Source: an uncultured Chitinophagaceae bacterium
GTDB lineage: Bacteria; Bacteroidota; Bacteroidia; Chitinophagales; Chitinophagaceae
Direction of reading: 5' to 3'
NCBI GenBank assembly: GCA_903841915.1
Contig: CAIMKO010000033.1
Location: forward strand, 1-13,204
DNA length: 13,204 nucleotides
Shown: positions 9,101 to 13,204 of the stretch, in pieces
Numbering within the stretch: position 1 is the stretch's first letter
Layout of the letters: every line of letters begins with the position of its first letter
Made by a program: the position numbers and the translations under genes
Notes under the pieces: generated by a model
What the model saw: the letters and a program-made list of their open reading frames with translations, nothing else
Told to the model about the DNA's origin: nothing
The model's database searches: none

Positions 9101-9324
9101 ATTGCCTTTTTTACAGGCGTTTCACAACTTGCTGCAATAGCAGCTGCCGCAGTACTGAAACCTACATATTTCAAGAAATCTCTGCGTGGCGTTTTAGATT
9201 CCAGGAAGCCCTTATCATCTGCTTCAAATGGTAATTCTTCGCCGAATTCATCTTTCGCTGATTGCTGATAAGCTTCAGAATTATTCAGCTCTCCAAAACT
9301 TTGCCAATACTTTTTTTGCTCCAT
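6157..9324 (-). CDS. actB: Alternative complex III subunit ActB (Tat-exported iron-sulfur lipoprotein)
   Basis: This large periplasmic subunit of ACIII carries electrons from the quinol site in ActC to the hemes of ActA. It has 1055 residues. A twin-arginine signal RRDFLK (47-52), preceded by about 45 extra residues, runs into a lipobox-like AASC at C67, so it is probably a Tat lipoprotein. Residues about 75-760 resemble the molybdopterin oxidoreductase fold (for example HYLESWGDAEVKPG), but have one Cys only and no N-terminal iron-sulfur motif, as expected for this cofactor-free domain. The ferredoxin-like domain (about 770-985) has Cys groups CTGCAACVVAC (778-788), CQHCDNAPCENVC, CIGTRYCANNC, CSFC and CQQAC. 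That is 15 Cys; the Thr in CIGTRYC replaces a fourth ligand, consistent with three [4Fe-4S] and one [3Fe-4S] cluster, as described for ACIII. The tail is Lys/Glu-rich. It lies 86 nt after actA. Confidence 0.96.
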   Translation of the reverse strand: MEQKKYWQSFGELNNSEAYQQSAKDEFGEELPFEADDKGFLESKTPRRDFLKYVGFSTAAAAIAASCETPVKKAIPFVNRPEDIVPGVANYYATTYTQDGDVISVLAKVRDGRPIKIEGNELSPITAGGTSARVQASVLDLYDTARLRFPTIDTKEVTFEAIDKAVAEAITGKPVVLLSNSITSPSSKEIINQFLAKYPGSKHVVYDAVSYSGILLANEASYGKKAIPSYRFNNARLIVSLGADFLGTWLSPVEFAKQYSKGKKINEQKPDMSKHIHFESVASLTGSNADERYLHRPSQTGAIALALLNSITGKAAFLDDPKLLANVAKTSTQLLANKGQAIVVSGSNDVNVQIIVNAINDALQSNGNTIDWSSTYNTRQGIDSEFSKLVDDMNAGNVAALLIVGANPAYTWYDAEKFKAGLKKVKASVSFNPKNDETAQLCKYVIPDHHYLESWGDAEVKPGYISFLQPTIAPLFKTRQWQDSLLKWAAANTEYVSYLKSYWGNKVGGENGWNKALQDGVINPTASNPASAAFNNGVVAAATAAILAAKKAGKIELVLYEKVSVGVNGASNPWLQELPDPVTRATWDNYVIVSPAMAKTLLNIDLTNNGQADAYEVQPPKKVVKVTVNGKSVSLPALIIPGTENNTIGIAIGYGRTKEIGKSADEAGKNVFGFASLNAGTVSYAVADVAVELTDELYKVALTQTHGTYNTAQGNRTEIMKELTLADFKAEPTEILDDREKELAPYGGIANYEKNGTIYPYFDKPGIKWGMSVDLNTCTGCAACVVACHAENNVSVVGKPEVLRFHDMHWLRIDRYYTGDIENPKVVFQPLMCQHCDNAPCENVCPVAATNHSSEGLNQMTYNRCIGTRYCANNCPYKVRRFNWADYTGADSFPDNQTEVVNDVVLNMNDDLTRMVLNPDVTVRSRGVIEKCSFCVQRLQEGKLKAKKESRPLKSGENNEWDVKVACQQACPTDAIVFGNVNDKHSAITMARIDNALRTFYSLEQLHVMPNVNYLAKVRNLDTQEKDEWLKDEKKDEKKEEKKEDKKVAEPAEKK

Positions 9325-9330
9325 TATATC

Positions 9331-9354
9331 AATTTGACAATTTGAGAATTTGGT
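9331..9354. repeat. Three tandem 8-bp units (AATTTGRN) before actB
   Basis: The plus strand reads AATTTGAC, AATTTGAG, AATTTGGT in direct succession. On the coding (minus) strand the units end only 6 nt before the actB start codon, so they lie in the actB leader of the presumed operon transcript. Short AATTTGAA-like tandem runs are familiar in intergenic DNA of Bacteroidota (recollection, not checked). They could act on translation initiation or be slippage products. Confidence 0.6.
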
Positions 9355-9410
9355 AGTTCTGCAACGATTCCCTTTTTATTCAAACCGTGATTGCAGATTT
9401 CAATTCAACA

Positions 9411-10655
9411 TTAATAGTGACATTTCTGACACTCAGTTCCGCCAATTTTTTCTACAGTAATTCCTTTCGCGCTATCGATCTTCCCGTTCTTTAAATCTTC
9501 GTGATATTTTTCGTAGATACTATAGAAACCATTTTCTTTAAACTGAACCTTGGTTTCTCTGTGACAGTTGATACACCAACCCATGCTCAGATCAGCGAAT
9601 TGTTTTACTTCATCCATATTCGTGATCTCACCATGACAGGTCTGGCATTGTACCTTGCCTGCTTTGATATGCTGTGAGTGATTGAAATAAACGTGATCAG
9701 GCAGGTTATGTATTTTAACCCACTCGATTGGTTTTGCTTTTGATGGATCCCAAGGCTTACCCGGCGTAAATCCGGCATATTCATATAATTTCTGGATCTG
9801 TGCAGTACCATTTACTTCTTCCCCTTCTTCTGTATAGAATTTAGGGCCTTTGTATTCATTGATGGCCATATGGCAATTCATACAAACATTCAAAGAAGGG
9901 ATGCTTGCATGTTTACTATCCTGTGCTCCGCCATGGCAATACAAACAGTTTACCTGATTGATACCGGCGTGCACTTTATGAGAATAATAAATGGGTTGTT
10001 CCGGCTGATAGTTTTTATTGCGACCTAAACCAATAGCACCCTTTGTTGTATAATAACCACCTACTAAGAAAAGTATCACCGTTACAAATGCGATATACGC
10101 TTTATTTCTCCAGAAAGGAACCGGCTCAGGAGCAAGTACGCCTTCTTTATCATCCGATAATTTTCTCAGATTACTGTTTACCTGCATCAGGGTAAATGCA
10201 ATGATGGCAAGTATCAGGGTAAGGATACCAAACAGCAGTGTACTGTCACCTTCAGGAGCAGGAGCACCACTTGCAGCAGCAGGTGCCACAGCAGGTTTCC
10301 ACTCTTTAATGTATTTTAAAATAGCGCCGATCTCAGCATCTGTAAGATTGGGGAACAGGTTCATCGCCGTTTTGTTAAACTCGTTGTACAAGTTATTGGC
10401 GTAGGGGTCTCCCGTTTTCAGGAAAGCCTGATTGTTCTTGATCCATGAATACAATTTTTTCTGATCAGGCCAGCGGTCCTGAACGCCTAATAAGGCAGGT
10501 CCGGTAAGCTTTTTATCGATCGCATGACAGGCTGCGCAATTCTGGGAAAACAGTGCTTTACCATCTTGTGCATTCACTACATTGCCGAAAAATAAGCTCA
10601 GAAAAACAATTGTACTGAGGAGAATGGTCTTGGTTATACTTCTGTGAGATATCAT
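9411..10655 (-). CDS. actA: Alternative complex III subunit ActA with fused monoheme domain (six heme-c motifs)
   Basis: This multiheme cytochrome c subunit of ACIII is the first gene of the block. It has 414 residues from the ATG at 10653-10655. An in-frame GTG two codons upstream (10661) is possible but less likely. The signal peptide spans about 1-29 (cleavage near VVNA/QDG). Residues 30-122 form a class I cytochrome c domain with CAACH (40-44), TGPALLG and M98 as the likely distal ligand. An Ala/Pro linker follows. Transmembrane segments are at about 139-158 and 186-203, with a short cytosolic loop between them. The C-terminal pentaheme domain has CLYCH (237-241), CMNCH (258-262), CQTCH (337-341), CINCH (361-365) and CQKCH (409-413), the last one residue from the C-terminus. 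The pentaheme part matches classic ActA. The N-terminal monoheme domain is additional to the pentaheme form known from Rhodothermus and probably delivers electrons to CoxB (inference). Confidence 0.95.
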   Translation of the reverse strand: MISHRSITKTILLSTIVFLSLFFGNVVNAQDGKALFSQNCAACHAIDKKLTGPALLGVQDRWPDQKKLYSWIKNNQAFLKTGDPYANNLYNEFNKTAMNLFPNLTDAEIGAILKYIKEWKPAVAPAAASGAPAPEGDSTLLFGILTLILAIIAFTLMQVNSNLRKLSDDKEGVLAPEPVPFWRNKAYIAFVTVILFLVGGYYTTKGAIGLGRNKNYQPEQPIYYSHKVHAGINQVNCLYCHGGAQDSKHASIPSLNVCMNCHMAINEYKGPKFYTEEGEEVNGTAQIQKLYEYAGFTPGKPWDPSKAKPIEWVKIHNLPDHVYFNHSQHIKAGKVQCQTCHGEITNMDEVKQFADLSMGWCINCHRETKVQFKENGFYSIYEKYHEDLKNGKIDSAKGITVEKIGGTECQKCHY

Positions 10656-10892
10656 ATTCACAATCTATTGTTCTTAGTGTGGAAAAATTACCATGAACGC
10701 TTGCAAAAATAGGGTAGTAACAGCACAAAAACACAATGTTAAAAAAAATTTTTTAGCCTTATCTGGCCTGCATTTCAGAGGATTGCAGGGTTTTGATTCG
10801 ATTTATGTCATTTTTTTGTAACTGAAATTGTTGTATGGCTTTATTTAATTTTAGCCGAAAGATTAGTCAGAATTTTATCCCATTTTTGAACC
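10656..10892. other. Divergent intergenic region between actA and the purN-like gene
   Basis: This 237-nt AT-rich spacer holds the start sites of two oppositely oriented genes. Apart from the actA promoter candidate, it has an eight-A run followed directly by six T (10741-10754), an A/T-tract likely to be bent. On the purN side only weak promoter matches are seen; the best is TAATTTTA at 10846-10853, one mismatch from TAnnTTTG, without a well-spaced TTG. No small open reading frame or RNA gene is recognised. Confidence 0.5.
10704..10736 (-). promoter_or_regulatory. Candidate Bacteroidota promoter for the act-cox operon
   Basis: On the minus strand TATTTTTG (10711 down to 10704) matches the Bacteroidota -7 consensus TAnnTTTG at every defined base. 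A TTG lies 22 nt upstream (10736-10734), within the 17-23 nt spacing reported for this phylum. The predicted transcript start is about 40 nt ahead of actA. It is the only full match upstream of the block, which supports a single operon transcript. Confidence 0.5.
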
Positions 10893-11738
10893 ATGTTTCA
10901 AGATCTTAAAGAAAAATGGAAAGTAGACTGGCTTCAGTTCACCCTAATTATCTGCACTTTCGCCTTCGGGGGAAGTTTTTGTGGCTATGCAGGAAAGAAG
11001 ATCCTTTCCGCTTTAACAATTGAATCCGGTCTTGGAAGGGTCATTCTTTATATACTTATTGTCTGCATCATCTGGCCTTTTTCGGTCTTGCTCGTAAGCA
11101 TACCCTTCGGTCAATTTTCCTTTTTCAAGGATTATATTCAAAGGATTCTGCGTAGGTTTTCGCAAACAAAACAAAATAGTATCGCCATTTTCGCATCAGG
11201 TACGGGTACGAATGCAAGAAAGATCCTCGAACATTTTGCCAACCATCCTTCGATACGCATTGCCCTGATCGTTTCCAATAAACCAAATGCCGGTGTATTA
11301 GAGATCGCCAAAGAATATCAGGTTCCTGCATTAATCATAGAGAAAGAGCGATTTTTCAGGGGAGATACTTACTTGAGCGTTCTGAGGTCTGCCCATATCG
11401 ACTTTATTGTGTTGGCGGGGTTTTTATGGAAAGTCCCTTCTGCTTTGATCGCAGCTTATCCCAATAAGATCGTCAATATCCATCCTGCATTACTACCCAA
11501 ATATGGTGGAAAAGGCATGTACGGGCAATTTGTTCATGAGGCAGTCATTAACGCAAAGGAGAGAGAAAGCGGTATCACTATTCATTATGTGGATGATGCA
11601 TATGATCACGGCTCAACGATATTTCAGGCAACCTGCCCTGTTTTACCGGAAGATACACCCGATGAATTGGCCAAACGGATTCATGCACTGGAACATGCGC
11701 ATTTTGCAAGCATCATAGAACAGTGTTTATTGAAATAA
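10893..11738 (+). CDS. purN: Phosphoribosylglycinamide formyltransferase with N-terminal membrane domain
   Basis: Residues about 95-281 form a complete PurN-type glycinamide ribonucleotide transformylase, which moves a formyl group from 10-formyltetrahydrofolate to GAR in purine synthesis. Visible motifs are the phosphate-binding loop ASGTGTNARK (101-110), the catalytic N195 and H197 in NIHPALLP, and D238 in YDHGS, matching the Asn-His-Asp triad of E. coli PurN. The length, about 187 residues, fits the family. Residues 1-90 are unusual: two hydrophobic helices (about 14-31 and 49-72) in a segment starting MFQDLKEKWKV and ending in basic YIQRILRRF. This resembles small membrane proteins of Bacteroidota annotated DUF6787 (recollection, unchecked). 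The frame is continuous with no ATG, GTG or TTG near the domain junction, so the two parts appear to be translated as one chain. PurN would thus be held at the inner membrane, catalytic domain in the cytosol. It is divergent from actA and has no visible purine-gene neighbour. Confidence 0.9.
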   Translation: MFQDLKEKWKVDWLQFTLIICTFAFGGSFCGYAGKKILSALTIESGLGRVILYILIVCIIWPFSVLLVSIPFGQFSFFKDYIQRILRRFSQTKQNSIAIFASGTGTNARKILEHFANHPSIRIALIVSNKPNAGVLEIAKEYQVPALIIEKERFFRGDTYLSVLRSAHIDFIVLAGFLWKVPSALIAAYPNKIVNIHPALLPKYGGKGMYGQFVHEAVINAKERESGITIHYVDDAYDHGSTIFQATCPVLPEDTPDELAKRIHALEHAHFASIIEQCLLK

Positions 11739-11753
11739 GCCTGATTTCAGCTT
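11737..11753 (+). terminator. Weak candidate terminator after the purN-like gene
   Basis: AAG-C-CTG, a 4-nt ATTT loop, then CAGCTT can form a six-pair stem with one bulged C. It overlaps the stop codon and is followed by an AT-rich stretch without a clean T-run. It is weak as an intrinsic terminator and is recorded because no better one is seen in the convergent spacer. Confidence 0.2.
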
Positions 11754-11838
11754 AAATTATTTAATAAAATACTAGTCCCGGCGAAGTAATAGGGATTGAT
11801 CTTCGAAATAAAAACAAGCTCCTTTGTAAAAAACAAGT

Positions 11839-11870
11839 GTTCGACTGAGGTTCGACTGAGGTTCGACGGG
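11839..11870. repeat. Three tandem 11-bp units (GTTCGACTGAG) in the convergent spacer
   Basis: Two exact copies of GTTCGACTGAG (11839-11849, 11850-11860) are followed by a diverged third, GTTCGACGGG (11861-11870). They lie in the 194-nt spacer between the 3' ends of the purN-like gene and the TPR gene, so they are outside both coding regions. The rest of the spacer (11739-11932) shows no gene. Function is unknown; it may be an interspersed intergenic repeat, slippage, or a protein-binding site. Confidence 0.75.
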
Positions 11871-11932
11871 TACTTTTATGTGTTGCCGCCAAAGGCTAAT
11901 AATAATGATACATGGATAAAATGATTGCTCCC

Positions 11933-12583
11933 TTATCCGGGTATCCTCGAAATATATTTCTCTATTTCTTTGATCTGATCCAACACCTGCTTGGTCTTGG
12001 GCTTACAGGCCTTGGCTTTACGGAAGAAATCCTTGGCAGCTTTGAACTCTCTTTTATTCATGAAGATCTGGCACATGCTTAAATAAGCAACGGCTTCACT
12101 TTCTTTATCGGCAATACCCAATCGAATGGCAGCGCGAACATAGCCTTCAGCCTGACGAAGATCCCCCTTCTGCATGGCCATCATTCCCAATTGCAATTTA
12201 TTGGCACTTTCTGCTTCGGGCATCGGTGAGCCCAGTGAAGAACTTTTCTTCAAATGCTTTTCAGCGCTGTCGAAATCCTGTTCCATCATGGAAAGATTCC
12301 CTTTGATGGTATAATAAGTAGAACGAACGGGCGTATATAATAGTCCCGGAAACCAAACTGTATCTAATATCTTTTTTACTTCTTCTACCCTGCCCTGTTC
12401 CATGGGTTCCTGGATCAAACGCAAGGGACCGATAAAAAAGTGACTGAACAAACCTATTACGGCAATAAAGTATAGCACGAAAGAAGGCCAGAATCCGGAT
12501 ACGATATTGACAGCGATTGCTGCAACAACAGCCACCAGACTTAACCAAAAACGATATTTGATAATTATGTTGTAAAACTTCAT
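11933..12583 (-). CDS. Membrane-anchored TPR-repeat protein, function unknown
   Basis: This protein has 216 residues. Two closely spaced transmembrane helices (about 12-29 and 32-53) are followed by a soluble part with helix-turn-helix repeats resembling TPR units at about 86-117 (KGNLSMMEQDFDSAEKHLKKS), 127-158 (QLGMMAMQKGDLRQAEGYVRAA) and 164-197 (AYLSMCQIFMNKREFKAAKDFFRKAKA). The small-large-small residue pattern with Gly/Ala and Ala at TPR positions is clear, although I name no specific family. A short N-terminus followed by a tight hairpin implies that the TPR part faces the cytosol (inferred). TPR domains bind partner proteins; no catalytic motif is seen. It lies 36 nt downstream of the VOC gene on the same strand and may be read with it, or from its own promoter in the gap. 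The ATG at 12581-12583 gives MKFYNIIIKYRFW, a natural positive-inside start. Confidence 0.8.
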   Translation of the reverse strand: MKFYNIIIKYRFWLSLVAVVAAIAVNIVSGFWPSFVLYFIAVIGLFSHFFIGPLRLIQEPMEQGRVEEVKKILDTVWFPGLLYTPVRSTYYTIKGNLSMMEQDFDSAEKHLKKSSSLGSPMPEAESANKLQLGMMAMQKGDLRQAEGYVRAAIRLGIADKESEAVAYLSMCQIFMNKREFKAAKDFFRKAKACKPKTKQVLDQIKEIEKYISRIPG

Positions 12584-12602
12584 AGTATTGATTTGAGGGC
12601 TG

Positions 12603-12610
12603 CAAAGATA
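12603..12610 (-). promoter_or_regulatory. Candidate -7 promoter box for the TPR gene
   Basis: TATCTTTG on the minus strand (12610 down to 12603) matches TAnnTTTG fully and is followed by the GCA often seen after this box. It lies 19 nt ahead of the TPR start codon, giving a short leader. No TTG is seen 17-23 nt upstream, so the -33 element is missing or degenerate. Confidence 0.45.
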
Positions 12611-12619
12611 AGGCGCAGC

Positions 12620-13075
12620 TTAATATTTATCATCATTCACTTCTATCCAGTAGCCATCGGGGTCCTGTAACCATAATTGATGAACACCATCCGTTCTGGT
12701 ACTGAATACTTGTTTATTTCCGCTTACATCCTCAAAAAGAAACTCCTTCTTTTTAAGCAATTCGGCAAAAACAACAATATCAGGAACACTAAAACAGGTA
12801 TGTTGATTTTTATAATATTCTTTTTTAGCATCAGCACCCTGTATGATATGCAGCATCGTATGCGCCCCTGTTTTAAGCCAGATATGCTTGCCATCATGAA
12901 ATGGTTCGGGAACTGTATCCAATCCAAGGATCTGTTTATAAAAGTTTCCGGATTTGTTTACATCTATTACATAGATCGCTGTATGATTTAATACCGCTTT
13001 TTGTTTGGTTTGATCTTGAGCAAACAAAAACGAACAACTCAATAATGCAACAACTGCAATCACTATATATTTCAT
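12620..13075 (-). CDS. Exported VOC/glyoxalase-fold protein
   Basis: This is a single-domain protein of the vicinal oxygen chelate (glyoxalase/bleomycin-resistance/dioxygenase) superfamily with a signal peptide. It has 151 residues from the ATG at 13073-13075; an in-frame ATG three codons upstream (13084) is possible but adds only MLF before the Lys of the signal. Residues 1-19 (MKYIVIAVVALLSCSFLFA) form the signal, with cleavage probably before QDQ. The fold shows the paired beta-alpha-beta-beta-beta pattern: LNHTAIYVIDVNKSGNFYKQ, HTMLHIIQG, HTCFSVPD and WLQDPDGYWIEVND. Candidate metal ligands are H31, H76, H92 and E145; the second position is usually Glu in glyoxalase I, so the centre may be His3Glu. 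Substrate cannot be inferred. The exported location is atypical, because most VOC enzymes are cytosolic. It is divergent from the tRNA gene and 36 nt upstream of the TPR gene. Confidence 0.8.
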   Translation of the reverse strand: MKYIVIAVVALLSCSFLFAQDQTKQKAVLNHTAIYVIDVNKSGNFYKQILGLDTVPEPFHDGKHIWLKTGAHTMLHIIQGADAKKEYYKNQHTCFSVPDIVVFAELLKKKEFLFEDVSGNKQVFSTRTDGVHQLWLQDPDGYWIEVNDDKY

Positions 13076-13141
13076 AAACAACATTAAGCATTGAAAATAC
13101 CCAAAATAAAATTTATAAAATAAAGGTTTATATGAAACTGT

Positions 13142-13149
13142 TATTTTTG
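13142..13149 (+). promoter_or_regulatory. Candidate -7 promoter box for the tRNA gene
   Basis: TATTTTTG, identical to the box ahead of actA, lies 17 nt upstream of the tRNA 5' end. That leaves room for a leader of roughly 10 nt before RNase P cleavage. No TTG is present at the expected -33 position. The 82-nt gap it sits in is otherwise AT-rich and holds the divergent VOC start. Confidence 0.5.
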
Positions 13150-13166
13150 CCGAAGTTCATCTCTTT

Positions 13167-13204
13167 GGTCCCGTAGTTCAATGGATAGAATAGAAGTTTC
13201 CTAA
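13167..13204 (+). tRNA. tRNA-Arg (anticodon CCU), 5' half, cut by right edge
   Basis: The sequence folds as the first 38 positions of a tRNA. The acceptor 5' strand is GGTCCCG (13167-13173), followed by T8 and A9. The D-arm is GTTC / GAAT around loop AATGGATA, with one G-T pair. The anticodon 5' stem is GAAGT and the 7-nt loop is TTCCTAA with CCT at positions 34-36 (13200-13202), preceded by T33. CCU reads AGG (Arg). The 3' half, including the T-arm and acceptor complement, lies outside the window, so integrity cannot be confirmed. Confidence 0.88.

Noticed and set aside
6157..9324. Reading actB as a catalytic molybdopterin oxidoreductase (polysulfide or nitrate reductase type)
   Set aside because: The molybdopterin-like half has a single Cys and no N-terminal iron-sulfur motif, and the surrounding actA, actC-F and cox genes fix it as ACIII.
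10741..10754. A8T6 run as an intrinsic terminator
   Set aside because: It lies between two divergent gene starts and has no GC stem, so it is better seen as an A/T tract than as a terminator.
11839..11870. CRISPR-like array
   Set aside because: The units are 11 bp in direct tandem without spacers, and no cas gene is in the window.

Overview
The window reads as a chromosomal segment of an aerobic member of Bacteroidota, most likely a Chitinophagales/Chitinophagaceae-type bacterium. The evidence is the Bacteroidota-style alternative complex III (ACIII) locus, moderate-to-low GC, the lack of Shine-Dalgarno sites, and -7 promoter boxes of the TAnnTTTG type. The family placement is inference; the phylum is well supported.

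Layout: (1) Positions 1 to about 10,660, minus strand, hold one long co-oriented block read right to left: actA, actB, actC, actD, actE, actF, coxB and coxA. The last is cut by the left window edge after 287 codons. Gaps are 13 to 92 nt, so this is probably one operon of about 10 kb that continues to the left. (2) A 237-nt divergent intergenic region (10656-10892) carries a plausible promoter for the respiratory operon. (3) At 10893-11738, plus strand, a purN-type glycinamide ribonucleotide formyltransferase carries an extra N-terminal two-helix membrane domain. (4) At 11739-11932 there is a convergent spacer with an 11-bp tandem repeat. (5) At 11933-13075, minus strand, an exported VOC/glyoxalase-fold protein is followed by a membrane-anchored TPR protein. 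(6) At the right edge is the 5' half of a tRNA-Arg(CCU), ending exactly at the end of the anticodon loop.

How it works together: ACIII oxidises menaquinol (the usual Bacteroidota quinone) and replaces the cytochrome bc1 complex. ActC and ActF are NrfD-like ten-helix membrane subunits, ActB is a periplasmic iron-sulfur subunit, and ActA and ActE carry c-type hemes. CoxB (CuA) and CoxA (heme-copper centre) form the terminal oxidase. Neither CoxB nor the visible part of CoxA carries a heme-c motif. ActA, by contrast, has an extra monoheme cytochrome c domain fused ahead of its pentaheme domain, which suggests that the wire to the oxidase is built into ACIII.

This is a well-formed example of a known system rather than a new one. 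The less ordinary points are the membrane-tethered PurN, the altered residues at the CoxB electron-entry and metal sites, the exported VOC protein, His-rich termini on ActC and CoxA, and two short tandem repeats.
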